From contig NZ_QOIL01000004.1 in the NCBI RefSeq assembly GCF_003323745.1, positions 441,670 to 505,669 on the forward strand: DNA of 64,000 bases, in the 5' to 3' direction. The notes under the pieces were generated by a model that had not been told where the DNA came from, did not search any database, and saw nothing but the letters and a program-made list of their open reading frames with translations. The position numbers were made by a program, and so were the translations under genes. The first letter of the stretch is position 1. Every line of letters starts with the position of its first letter. This DNA is from Sphaerisporangium album (GTDB lineage Bacteria; Actinomycetota; Actinomycetes; Streptosporangiales; Streptosporangiaceae). This document shows, piece after piece, positions 18,210 through 26,118 of the stretch.

Positions 18210-19499
18210 ATGGCGGGGGTCGTCCAGTCCGGGCTCAAACGGATCGCCGTCGACACCAGGCCGTTGCGCGTCCCCGCGTACCGGCGGCTGCTGGCAGGGC
18301 AGGGCATCTCGTTCGTCGGCTTCCAGCTGACCTCGGTGGCGGTCAGCGCCCAGGTGTACGACATCACCCAGTCCTCGCTGTGGGTGGGCCTGCTCGGCCC
18401 CGCCAACCTCATCCCGCTCGTGGTGTTCGGGCTGTGGGGCGGCGCCGTCGCCGACGCGGTGGACCGTCGTAAGCTGCTGCTCACCGGTTCGGTCGTCGCC
18501 TGGCTAGCTACCCTCGCGCTGCTGCTCCATGCCTTGTCGGGCGGGGAGAACGTCTCCTTCATGCTGCTCGTGGTGGCGCTGCAGTCCACCGGGTTCGCGG
18601 TCAGCTCGCCGACGCGGGTCGCGATCATCCCCCGGCTCGTTCCCCTCGACAACGTCCCCGCGGCCAACACGCTCAACTTCCTCGTCAGCGCCATCGGCTC
18701 GGTGCTCGGCCCCCTGCTCGCCGGCCTCGTGCTCGCCCGGGGCGGGTACGGGACCGCGTACCTCATCGACGCCGTCCTGTTCGGCGCGGGCTTCTACGCG
18801 GCGGTGCGGCTGCCGCGCCTGGACCCGCTGGGCGCGGTGTCCCGGCCCGGCCTGCGCTCGGTCGTGGACGGCCTGCGCTACATCGGAAGCCAGCCGGTCG
18901 TGATGATGTCCTTCGTCGTGGACCTCATCGCCATGGCCTTCGCGATGCCGAGGGCCCTGTTCCCCGAGATCGCGGCCGAGCGCTTCGGCGGGTCGCCGGT
19001 CGCGTTCGGATGGCTCTCGGCCAGCCTGGCGATCGGCGCGGTCACCGCGGGCCTGGTCTCCGGGTGGGTCGGCCGCGTGCGCCGCCAGGGCGTCGCGCTG
19101 ACGGTCGTGATCGCGTTGTGGGGGCTCACGGTCGCCGCCTCGGCCTTCGCGGGGCCGCTGTGGCTGGTCGTCGTCCTGCTCGCCGTCGGCGGCGGCATCG
19201 ACATGATCTCGTCGGTGTGGCGGCAGACGATCCTGCAGACCTACGCCCCGGACGAGATGCGCGGGCGGATGCAGGGCGTGTTCATGGTCGTGGTCGCCGG
19301 CGGGCCTCGCCTCGGGGATCTGCGGGCGGGCGCGACGGCGAGCGCGTTCGGCCTCGGACCGGCCTGGGCGGGCGGCGGGTTGCTGTGCGCCGCGATCGTC
19401 GTCGTCGCCGGTCTCGCCGTCCCGGCCTTCTGGAAGTACGACACGTCGAAAGATCGTCCGGGCGCGGCGGGGCCTCCTCGGTCGACTCCTCAGTTGTAG
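18210..19499 (+). CDS. MFS transporter, EntS/enterobactin-exporter-like group
   Basis: 429 aa with about 12 hydrophobic helices and no signal peptide. AVADAVDRRKLLLTGS after helix 2 is the MFS loop 2-3 motif (GxxxDxxxRR type). The RVAIIPRLVP and MQGVFMVVVAGGPRLGDL segments are typical of the MFS_3/EntS-type subfamily. Members export siderophores or drugs by proton antiport. A DtxR/IdeR regulator follows 200 bases downstream, so iron-related export is possible, but no siderophore genes are present. Substrate unknown. Confidence 0.85.
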   Translation: MAGVVQSGLKRIAVDTRPLRVPAYRRLLAGQGISFVGFQLTSVAVSAQVYDITQSSLWVGLLGPANLIPLVVFGLWGGAVADAVDRRKLLLTGSVVAWLATLALLLHALSGGENVSFMLLVVALQSTGFAVSSPTRVAIIPRLVPLDNVPAANTLNFLVSAIGSVLGPLLAGLVLARGGYGTAYLIDAVLFGAGFYAAVRLPRLDPLGAVSRPGLRSVVDGLRYIGSQPVVMMSFVVDLIAMAFAMPRALFPEIAAERFGGSPVAFGWLSASLAIGAVTAGLVSGWVGRVRRQGVALTVVIALWGLTVAASAFAGPLWLVVVLLAVGGGIDMISSVWRQTILQTYAPDEMRGRMQGVFMVVVAGGPRLGDLRAGATASAFGLGPAWAGGGLLCAAIVVVAGLAVPAFWKYDTSKDRPGAAGPPRSTPQL

Positions 19500-19536
19500 G
19501 TGTGACGCCGGGGGTCCGGCGGCCTGAGATAATGAG

Positions 19537-19552
19537 GAACGATCACGTTCCC
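19537..19552. promoter_or_regulatory. GGAACG-ATCA-CGTTCC palindrome upstream of the DtxR-family gene
   Basis: A perfect 6+6 inverted repeat with a four-base centre lies about 150 bases before the dtxR-like start, inside an otherwise featureless 199-base spacer. It could be an operator. It does not fit the actinobacterial SOS box, which needs GAAC-N4-GTTC; here the spacing is six. Confidence 0.4.
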
Positions 19553-19698
19553 CATCTGCGACCGTTCTGTCAGTCGGTCTGCGTAAGCTCTGTTCCGACA
19601 CGGACCCCTGCTTCCGAGAGCCGGTGCCACAGGCCTGTCACCGATGGCTGTAACCCCAGGAAGCGGGACGTAGCATCGATATTGGGAGGGGAGGAGCC

Positions 19699-20403
19699 TT
19701 GACCGCACACGGCCTCATCGACACCACCGAGATGTACCTCCGCACGATCTACGAGTTGGAGGAAGAGGGGATCACCCCTCTACGCGCCCGCATCGCCGAA
19801 CGGTTGCAGCAGAGCGGCCCGACGGTGAGCCAGACGGTGGCCCGCATGGAACGCGACGGTCTGGTCAAGGTCGAGGGCGACCGCCACCTCACCATGACGG
19901 ACCTCGGCCGTGCCCTCGCCACCCGGGTCATGCGCAAGCACCGCCTGGCCGAATGCCTTCTCACGCAGGTCATCGGCCTGCCGTGGGAAGAGGTCCACAT
20001 CGAGGCGTGCCGCTGGGAGCACGTCATGTCGGAGTCGGTCGAGACCCGCCTCGTGACCCTGCTCGACAACCCGGTGGTGTGCCCGCACGGCAACCCCATC
20101 CCGGGGCTGGACGAGCTCGGCGTCAAGGAGCCAGGTGTCACCACCGCCGAGATGATGTCCGCCATGGCCGACCTCGCCGGGCCGGGAGACATCCCGGTGG
20201 TCGTCCGACGAATCAGCGAACAAGTGCAAAGTGATCCCGTCGTGATGCTTAAACTCAAGCAAGTTGGGATACAACCCGGACGCGAGGTGACGCTCGCGGC
20301 GAGCGACGACGGTGTACGGGTGACAGGTGACGATGAAGCGGACAACACTCTCGCGGATCTCCCGCGCGATGTCGCCGCGCATGTCTTCGTGTCCAGGCGC
20401 TGA
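19699..20403 (+). CDS. ideR: DtxR/IdeR-family metal-dependent transcriptional regulator
   Basis: 234 aa from a TTG placed three bases after GGGAGGGGAGGAG. The N-terminal winged helix (TTEMYLRTIYELEEEG and SGPTVSQTVARMERDGLV) matches IdeR DNA-binding helices. The dimer/metal domain contains HRLAECLL, the EACRWEHVMS ligand cluster and VCPHGNPIPG. The C-terminal ~75 residues form the SH3-like domain seen in DtxR/IdeR but not MntR. In actinomycetes IdeR/DmdR with Fe2+ represses iron uptake genes. No iron box was seen nearby in this window. Assignment to IdeR rather than a paralogue rests on length and motifs. Confidence 0.87.
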   Translation: MTAHGLIDTTEMYLRTIYELEEEGITPLRARIAERLQQSGPTVSQTVARMERDGLVKVEGDRHLTMTDLGRALATRVMRKHRLAECLLTQVIGLPWEEVHIEACRWEHVMSESVETRLVTLLDNPVVCPHGNPIPGLDELGVKEPGVTTAEMMSAMADLAGPGDIPVVVRRISEQVQSDPVVMLKLKQVGIQPGREVTLAASDDGVRVTGDDEADNTLADLPRDVAAHVFVSRR

Positions 20404-20462
20404 TCGTCCAGGGTGTGCTTGGTTGGCTCCCGGTAGAAAGTCCCCCCTTTCCATGTCCGACA

Positions 20463-20479
20463 ACCCGGCTTTCCCGGGT
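20463..20479. terminator. Small hairpin after the DtxR-family gene
   Basis: ACCCGG and CCGGGT form a six-base-pair stem with a CTTTC loop, about 60 bases after the regulator stop. No T-run follows; it is a weak terminator candidate. Confidence 0.3.
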
Positions 20480-20546
20480 CCTCTGGGAAGCCCACGGCAG
20501 GCCGCCGAGGCTGCTCCAGGAGCGCATGTGGTCCTCTACGGGATTT

Positions 20547-20562
20547 ACCCCCTCCGGGGGGT
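20547..20562 (+). promoter_or_regulatory. Hairpin sequestering the ribosome-binding G-run of the phosphatase gene
   Basis: ACCCCC and GGGGGT pair perfectly around a TCCG loop, ending ten bases before the ATG. The right arm is the only Shine-Dalgarno-like purine run. When folded, ribosome access should fall, so translation may be structure-controlled (inference). Confidence 0.4.
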
Positions 20563-20571
20563 GGCCGCAAG

Positions 20572-22794
20572 ATGAAGCGATGGGGGGACCTTTCGCAGGA
20601 CGCGGCCGACCACCTCACACCCGACTCGGTACTCAACAACGCCGAGATGGCCGTGGTGGTCACCGACCGCTTCAGCAACGTCCTTTACTGGAACCCGTTC
20701 GCGGAGCGCCTGTTCGGCCGTCCTGACCGCACGCCGGACGGCGAGCAGACCGTCCTGTCCTTAGGCATCATGGAGAAGGACCACCCGCTGGCCGTCGAAC
20801 TGGCCAAGCACGTCCTCAAGGGCGGCGTGTGGGAGGGCACCTTCGACGTGCTACGCGCGGACGGCACGATCATCTACGTCCGCGCGCAGGCCGTCCCCCT
20901 GCGCCACCCCTCCGGCTCGGTCACCGGCGTCGTCATCACGGCCCGCGAGGCGATGCGCAGCAACGAGCGCGAGAAGGACCGCTTCGGCCTGCTCGAACGC
21001 ATCGGCGAGCGCCTCGCCAGCTCGCTGTACGTCGAAGAGACGCTCAACCGGGTCGCCGAGATGCTGGTCCCCCAGTTCGCCGACCACTGCTTCATCGAGC
21101 TCAACGAGGGCGACCGGCTCGTCCGCAAGGTCTCCACGCACGTCAAGGGCTGGACTCCGCCACCGGGCACCTGGCGCCCCGTCGGCTCCGAGATCCGCTA
21201 CCCGGCCGGCCACTACGCCGAGATCGCGATGCGCCGCCAAGAGACGATCATCGTCGAGGACTTCGCGCAGATGAGCTACCCCTCGCCCAGCGAAGAGAGC
21301 ACCAAGCTCTGCGGCGAGATCGGCATGACCTCCGCCATCGTGGCGCCGCTGTGCGCGCGCGGCGAGACGCTCGGCCTGATGTACCTCGGCCTGTCCAACC
21401 TCACCGACCGCCGCTCGCCCCACTACGACGCGTTCGACCGCGACTTCGTCGGCGCCATCGCCACCCGCGTGGCCATCGCCGTCGACAACGCGCTGCTCTT
21501 CGAGGAGGAGCGCCACACCGCCGAGTCCTTCCAGAAGTACCTGCTGCCGCGCGAGCTGCCCCAGCTCGACGGCCTGGAGATCGCCGTCCGCTACTACCCG
21601 GCGGCCCCGCTCGCCTCGCACGGCCAGGGAATCCAGACCCAGGTCGGCGGCGACTGGTACGACGTGATCCCGCTGTCCGCGGGCCGCGTCGGCATCGTGA
21701 TCGGCGACGTCGAGGGCAGGGGGGCCAAGGCCGCCGCCGTCATGGGCCAGCTCAGGGCCGCGCTGCGCGCCTTCGCCCAGGACGACAAGTCCCCGGCCGA
21801 CATCCTCGCCCGGCTGGACGAGTGGACGCGCATCATCGGCCCGCCCGAGCGCGACGACTACGGCGCCGACGTCAGCACCCCGCCCATCGTCACCTGCCAG
21901 TACCTCGTGTACGACGCGTGGTCGCGGCAGCTCTCGTTCGCCAACGCCGGCCACTCGCCGCCGCTGCTGATCGTCGACGGCATGGTGCGCGAGCTCGACA
22001 TCTCCGAGGTCGGCCAGCCGCTCGGCGTCAGCGCCAAGGGCATGCACGCCGACCTGGTCTACAAGGAGGAGAGCCGGGTGCTGCCGCCCGGCGCCGCGCT
22101 CCTGCTCTACACCGACGGCCTGGTCGACCGGCGCCCGCCCAAGGGCGAGGCCCCGCTCACCGACGAGCAGACCCTGCGCGTCCTGTGCGACAAGGTCGCC
22201 GGCGCCTCGGCCGACTCGGTCGAGCGCATCGCCGAGGCCGCCACGCGGGCGGTGCCCGGCGAGATCGACGACGACATGGCGATCCTGGTCATCCGGTCGG
22301 CGGGCAAGGAGCTGAAGTTCGAGGAGCGCACGTTCCCCGCCCAGCCGATCATGGTGGGGGAGGCCCGGCGCATGGCGCTGGAGGCGTTCGCGAGCTGGGG
22401 CGTACCCGACGAGCGCGCCGAGATGGCCTGCCTGCTGGTGTCCGAGGTCGTCACCAACGTCGTCCTGCACGCCGCCAGCGCCAGCGTCCCGCGCAGGGAG
22501 CTGGTCCTGGACGGCCCGCCGCTGCCCTTCGACGAGTCGTGGGACGTCCCCGGCTTCGACTCCGACATCGTCAACGAGAAGGAGTTCACCCTCCGCCTGC
22601 GCCGTGGCGAGGAGTCGATCTGGGTCGAGGTCTTCGACCAGGACCTGCGCCTGCCCCGCATCCGCAGCGCCGGCGAGAACGACGAGGGCGGCCGGGGCCT
22701 CTACCTGGTCGACCAGCTCGCCAAGCGCTGGGGCTCCCGCCCCACCAAGGAGGGCAAGGCCGTCTGGTTCGAGATCCCGACGCGCGGCCGCTGA
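20572..22794 (+). CDS. PAS-GAF-PP2C(SpoIIE)-HATPase sensor phosphatase
   Basis: 740 aa, cytoplasmic. A PAS domain (about 20-130) opens with LNNAEMAVVVTDRFSNVLYWN, then a GAF domain (about 145-310). A SpoIIE-type PP2C phosphatase follows (about 325-570), with GGDWYDVIPL, GDVEGRGAKAAAVMGQ and LLYTDGLVDRR metal-binding motifs. A C-terminal HATPase_c module ends in NDEGGRGLYLVDQLA. Such proteins dephosphorylate STAS antagonists, and the ATPase module can act as an anti-sigma kinase. The two STAS proteins in this window are possible but unproven partners. Signals sensed by PAS/GAF are unknown. A tandem insert with QGIQTQ precedes the phosphatase motif. Confidence 0.9.
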   Translation: MKRWGDLSQDAADHLTPDSVLNNAEMAVVVTDRFSNVLYWNPFAERLFGRPDRTPDGEQTVLSLGIMEKDHPLAVELAKHVLKGGVWEGTFDVLRADGTIIYVRAQAVPLRHPSGSVTGVVITAREAMRSNEREKDRFGLLERIGERLASSLYVEETLNRVAEMLVPQFADHCFIELNEGDRLVRKVSTHVKGWTPPPGTWRPVGSEIRYPAGHYAEIAMRRQETIIVEDFAQMSYPSPSEESTKLCGEIGMTSAIVAPLCARGETLGLMYLGLSNLTDRRSPHYDAFDRDFVGAIATRVAIAVDNALLFEEERHTAESFQKYLLPRELPQLDGLEIAVRYYPAAPLASHGQGIQTQVGGDWYDVIPLSAGRVGIVIGDVEGRGAKAAAVMGQLRAALRAFAQDDKSPADILARLDEWTRIIGPPERDDYGADVSTPPIVTCQYLVYDAWSRQLSFANAGHSPPLLIVDGMVRELDISEVGQPLGVSAKGMHADLVYKEESRVLPPGAALLLYTDGLVDRRPPKGEAPLTDEQTLRVLCDKVAGASADSVERIAEAATRAVPGEIDDDMAILVIRSAGKELKFEERTFPAQPIMVGEARRMALEAFASWGVPDERAEMACLLVSEVVTNVVLHAASASVPRRELVLDGPPLPFDESWDVPGFDSDIVNEKEFTLRLRRGEESIWVEVFDQDLRLPRIRSAGENDEGGRGLYLVDQLAKRWGSRPTKEGKAVWFEIPTRGR

Positions 22795-22830
22795 CCTCCG
22801 CCGTGCCGGGGATCGTCCCCTGGCCATCGG

Positions 22831-22858
22831 CCGGCCGGCGTTCTCGCTCGCCGGCCGG
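22831..22858. terminator. Bidirectional hairpin between the phosphatase and iclR genes
   Basis: CCGGCCGGCG and CGCCGGCCGG form a perfect 10-bp stem with an eight-base loop, placed between the two convergent genes. No T-run is present. Confidence 0.55.
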
Positions 22859-22921
22859 GGTGGTGGGCCGCCGGGCGAGTGACCGAGGAACCGCCCGGCG
22901 AGTGGTCAGGACGGGAACGGC

Positions 22922-23713
22922 CTAGCGTCCGCCGAGCTCGGTGGTGATGGTGCCGGCGTAGCGGCGGACGAGGGCGCCGATCTCGGCGGCGGAGTCGGCG
23001 CGCATCTCGTGTTTGAGCGCCGTGACGCTGATCGCCCCCACGCAGGTGCCCGTGCGGTCGAGCACGCTCGCACCGATGCAGACGACCCCCGCCGTGTCCT
23101 CCTCGTCGTCGATCGCGTACCCCCGCTCGGCGGTGCGGTGAAGATCGTGCAGCAGGGTGTCGATGTCCACGATGGTGTTGGGGCCACGTGCCGGGAGGCC
23201 GATCGCCCCAATGATCGCACGCACCTCCTCGTCGTCGAGCGTCGCCAGCATCGCCTTGCCGATGGCGGTGGCATGGGGCAGTTCGCGGCGGCCGAGGAAC
23301 GGCGCGATGCGGATGGTGCCCGGCCCGTCGATGCGCCCGATGGCCACGGCGTACCCCTCGTCGAAGATCGCCAGGCGTGAGGTCAGCCCGGCCACGCGGG
23401 TCAGCTCCTCCAGGTACGGCATCGCGATCTCGCGGAGCCCGGTCTGGGACGTCACCTGGTCTCCCAGGTAGGCGAAGCTCAGGCCGAGGCGGTAGCGCCG
23501 GGTCGGGCCGGTGCCCTGGCTGGCCACGAAACCTCGTCGCAGCAACGTCTGGAGGATCGAGTAGGCGCTGCTCTTGGACATGCCGACGGTGGTCGCGACC
23601 TCGGTGACGGCGAGGCCCTCGCGTCCACCGTGCGCCAGAGCCTCCACGACGTCGAGGGCATGGTCGAGGCTCTTCACGCGGTACTTGTCGGCGTTGTCAG
23701 TGTTTGGGGTCAC
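22922..23713 (-). CDS. IclR-family regulator of the adjacent ABC/hydantoinase-like operon
   Basis: 263 aa from the proposed GTG. The winged helix (LDHALDVVEALA, TEVATTVGMSKSSAYSILQTLL) is followed by an IclR effector domain with GLTSRLAIFDEG, HATAIGKAMLA, and GAVVCIGASVLD-like strands ending in ISVTALKHE. IclR proteins bind small carbon-source metabolites and control nearby catabolic genes. The GTG has no Shine-Dalgarno, but GATAAT ends six bases before it and TTGACG sits 18 bases further up, so the transcript looks leaderless. Longer in-frame starts would overlap the divergent promoter. It probably represses or activates the divergent operon and itself. Confidence 0.88.
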   Translation of the reverse strand: MTPNTDNADKYRVKSLDHALDVVEALAHGGREGLAVTEVATTVGMSKSSAYSILQTLLRRGFVASQGTGPTRRYRLGLSFAYLGDQVTSQTGLREIAMPYLEELTRVAGLTSRLAIFDEGYAVAIGRIDGPGTIRIAPFLGRRELPHATAIGKAMLATLDDEEVRAIIGAIGLPARGPNTIVDIDTLLHDLHRTAERGYAIDDEEDTAGVVCIGASVLDRTGTCVGAISVTALKHEMRADSAAEIGALVRRYAGTITTELGGR

Positions 23714-23749
23714 CGAACGATTATCGGCATCACCGAACGCGGCCGTCAA
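23710..23749 (-). promoter_or_regulatory. iclR promoter with two direct operator copies
   Basis: On the minus strand TTGACG (23744-23749) and GATAAT (23720-23725) are 18 bases apart. On the plus strand the 10-mer TCACCGAACG occurs at 23710-23719 and again at 23730-23739, exactly two helical turns apart, over the start and inside the promoter spacer. This suggests autoregulation by IclR. Confidence 0.65.
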
Positions 23750-23778
23750 CCCGTGCGCGTAAAGTGACGTATACCCCC

Positions 23779-23808
23779 TTGACGTCCGAAATTTCCCAAT
23801 GCCATAGT
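23779..23808 (+). promoter_or_regulatory. Promoter of the ABC/hydantoinase-like operon
   Basis: TTGACG (23779-23784) and CATAGT (23803-23808) are 18 bases apart, a near-consensus housekeeping promoter. Predicted transcription start is around 23815, about 50 bases before the first gene. Confidence 0.65.
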
Positions 23809-23826
23809 TTCGTATCACATAACCCC

Positions 23827-23843
23827 GTTTGGTGATACCGAAC
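23827..23843 (+). promoter_or_regulatory. Palindromic operator GTTTGGT-GAT-ACCGAAC
   Basis: An inverted repeat with one mismatch, just after the predicted start site of the operon. Its right half, ACCGAAC, is the same heptamer repeated twice in the iclR promoter. Three copies of one heptamer over two divergent promoters point to binding by the IclR protein. Confidence 0.6.
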
Positions 23844-23862
23844 AAGACCTAGGGTGGAACGC

Positions 23863-24999
23863 ATGCTCCGCTATCGCTCCTGGTCACTAGGCGTGGCCGG
23901 CCTCGCGGCCGTCCTCGCGACCGCAGGTTGTCAGAGCAGTTCGAAGACATCGACCTCCACGGGGACCGAGGTGCCTGCCCAGGCGATGTCGCACACGTTC
24001 TCGTGGGGCGAGTTCAAGCTCGCGCCGCGCATCGCCGAGAAGATCAAGAGCGGCGAACAGGCGAACGTCGTCATCGACATCCAGGGCACGGCGCTGCCGA
24101 TCCAGGGCGCCCAGATGCGCATCGGCATGCAGCGCGGGTGCGACAAGGAGCAGGCCAGGCTGGCGATCGCGTGCCGGCTCACCGGCCCGGTCACCACCAA
24201 CACCTCGGCGCAGCTCGCCGAGCTGGAGACGCTGCTCAGCGGCAACCAGGTCGACTGCCTGGGGCTTCAGTCACCCCTGCCCGACCAGTACGTGGGCATC
24301 ATCGACAAGTACGTCAAGGCGGGCGTGCCTGTCTTCACCCTGAACAACGACGTTCCCAACTCCAAGCGGTTCGCCTTCTACGCGCTGAACGAGCAGCAGG
24401 CCGGCCAGGTCAACGGCGAGACCACCGCCGCCATCGTCAAGGCCAAGGGGCTCACCGTCGACACCGTCGCGCTGGGAAGCGGCCAGCCGGCCGGGCCGTG
24501 GGCGCAGGCGCGCATGACCGGCTTCGTCGCCGGGTTCACCTCCGCCTTCCCCGACGCCAAGTTCTTCAACGACCCCAAGAGCGGCATCCCCACCGGTGAC
24601 AACTTCACCACCCAGGAAGTGCTCAACAGCGTGGGGCCGTTCCTCGTCGCCCACAACGACGTCAACCTCTTCTTCCACACCGACCAGGGGGTCGAAGGAG
24701 TCGGCGACATCATCAAGAGCAAGAACCTGTCCGGCAAGGTGTGGACCTCGGGCTTCAACGTCAGCGGCCCGATCCTCGACTCGATCGACGCCGGCAGGAC
24801 GCTGGTCACCATCGACCAGGGCTTCGACAACCAGGCCGAGGCGCCGGTCTCCGCGTGCGTGGACTACCTGACCGCCGGCACGGTCCCCTCGGAGCCCCTT
24901 CAGTACCTGAAGCCGATCGTGATCACCAAGGAAGGCGGCCCCGGGCTCATGACCACTGCCGAGGCCCGCAAGCGCCTCGCCGACGCCACGACGCGGTAG
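23863..24999 (+). CDS. Sugar-type ABC transporter substrate-binding lipoprotein
   Basis: 378 aa. The start is ATG with AGGGTGG six bases upstream; a GTG at 23854 lies in frame but has no site. A signal peptide ends in lipobox TAGC. The mature part is a type I periplasmic-binding (RbsB/Peripla_BP_4) fold: VDCLGLQSPLPDQY, VPVFTLNNDVPNSKRFAFYALNEQQAG, GPWAQARMTGFVAGF and TIDQGFDNQAEAPVSA are the usual hinge and ligand-loop landmarks. It captures the solute outside the cell for the permease and ATPase encoded next. Family members mostly bind sugars, polyols or sugar acids; this ligand is unknown. Confidence 0.88.
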   Translation: MLRYRSWSLGVAGLAAVLATAGCQSSSKTSTSTGTEVPAQAMSHTFSWGEFKLAPRIAEKIKSGEQANVVIDIQGTALPIQGAQMRIGMQRGCDKEQARLAIACRLTGPVTTNTSAQLAELETLLSGNQVDCLGLQSPLPDQYVGIIDKYVKAGVPVFTLNNDVPNSKRFAFYALNEQQAGQVNGETTAAIVKAKGLTVDTVALGSGQPAGPWAQARMTGFVAGFTSAFPDAKFFNDPKSGIPTGDNFTTQEVLNSVGPFLVAHNDVNLFFHTDQGVEGVGDIIKSKNLSGKVWTSGFNVSGPILDSIDAGRTLVTIDQGFDNQAEAPVSACVDYLTAGTVPSEPLQYLKPIVITKEGGPGLMTTAEARKRLADATTR

Positions 25000-25065
25000 A
25001 CGTGCGCCTCGCCGGACCAGCCGCGACGAACCGCCCACCCTGCATCGAGTGTCAGGAGGTGTCAC

Positions 25066-26118
25066 ATGTCAACCGCCGTTAGCCCACCCCTCCAGCGCGT
25101 GTCCCTGCCCCTGGAGCGACTGCGGACCCTGGGGCTGGTGCTCGCGATCATCCTGATCGGCCTGTTCTTCCAGTCGCAGCGGTCGACGTTCCTCAGCAGC
25201 GACAACCTGCTGACCCTGCTCCGGTCGATGTCCTCGCTCGGCATCATCGCCTTCGCCCAGCTCTCCGTCATCCTGCTGGGCGAGATCGACCTCGCCGTGG
25301 GCGCGATCTACGGGCTGGTCTCGACCTCCCTGGCGGTGCTGTGGCTGGGCGGCGGAAACCTTCCCTTCTCGCTTCCGTTCCTCCCCGCCCTCGGAGCGGC
25401 GCTGCTCATCGGCTTGTTCGCCGGCGCGCTGAGCGGCTTCCTGACCGCCTATCTGAAGATCCATTCGTTCATCGCCACGCTCGGGCTGCTCAGCCTCGCG
25501 TCCGGCACCGAGCTTCTGGTCAGCAACGCCTCCACGTTCAACCCCGCGTACAACACCCCGCCCCCGCCCTCGGGCGAGCTCTCGTTCTTCCAGGCCCTCG
25601 GCGGCACGCAGCTCCCGTTCGGCGTCCCGATCCAGGTGCTGTGGCTGGCGCTCTTCTTCGGGGTCTTCTGGTTCCTGCGCCACCGGAGCATCGTCGGGTT
25701 CCGCCTGCTGGCCATCGGAGGCAACCCCAAGGCCGCGGCGATCGCGCGCCTGCCGATCAGGCGCTACCGCCTGGTGGTCTTCATGGTCAGCGCGCTCATG
25801 GCGTCCGTAGCCGGCATCCTCGACTTCTCCTACGTCGGCTCGGTCGGGCCGAACTCCGCGGGTCAGCTCAACCTCCAGGTGATCGCCGCCGTGGTGATCG
25901 GAGGCGCGAGCCTCATGGGCGGCCGCGGGACCATCTGGGGGACGCTGCTCGGAGCGGTCCTGCTCGCGGTGCTGGCCAACGGCCTCGCCCTGCTCGGCAT
26001 CGGCGCCTTCGCCCAGTTGCTCTTCGTGGGGTTCGTGACCATCGGCGCGGTGATCCTCGACCGGGTGACGAGCGATCTCGGCAACCGCCGCCGGGGGACG
26101 GCGACGGCGGCCTCATGA
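25066..26118 (+). CDS. ABC transporter permease, RbsC/AraH type
   Basis: 350 aa with about 8-10 hydrophobic segments. Early SSDNLLTLLRSMSSLGIIAFAQ and LGEIDLAVGAIYGL are the BPD_transp_2 signature seen in ribose/arabinose permeases. GGASLMGGRGTIWGTLLGAVLLAVLANGL is the C-terminal signature. The ATG follows AGGAGGTG. It probably acts as a homodimeric pore, because only one permease gene is present, and its stop overlaps the ATPase start as ATGA. Confidence 0.92.
   Translation: MSTAVSPPLQRVSLPLERLRTLGLVLAIILIGLFFQSQRSTFLSSDNLLTLLRSMSSLGIIAFAQLSVILLGEIDLAVGAIYGLVSTSLAVLWLGGGNLPFSLPFLPALGAALLIGLFAGALSGFLTAYLKIHSFIATLGLLSLASGTELLVSNASTFNPAYNTPPPPSGELSFFQALGGTQLPFGVPIQVLWLALFFGVFWFLRHRSIVGFRLLAIGGNPKAAAIARLPIRRYRLVVFMVSALMASVAGILDFSYVGSVGPNSAGQLNLQVIAAVVIGGASLMGGRGTIWGTLLGAVLLAVLANGLALLGIGAFAQLLFVGFVTIGAVILDRVTSDLGNRRRGTATAAS

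Noticed and set aside
18210-19499. Frameshift near the end of the MFS gene
   Set aside because: The AGGPRLGDL segment is normal for this transporter group and the frame continues through two further helices.
19537-19552. LexA/SOS box
   Set aside because: GAAC and GTTC are present but separated by six bases instead of four.
20851-22827. A 658-codon minus-strand frame opposite the sensor phosphatase
   Set aside because: Antisense by-product; the plus strand encodes four well-defined domains.
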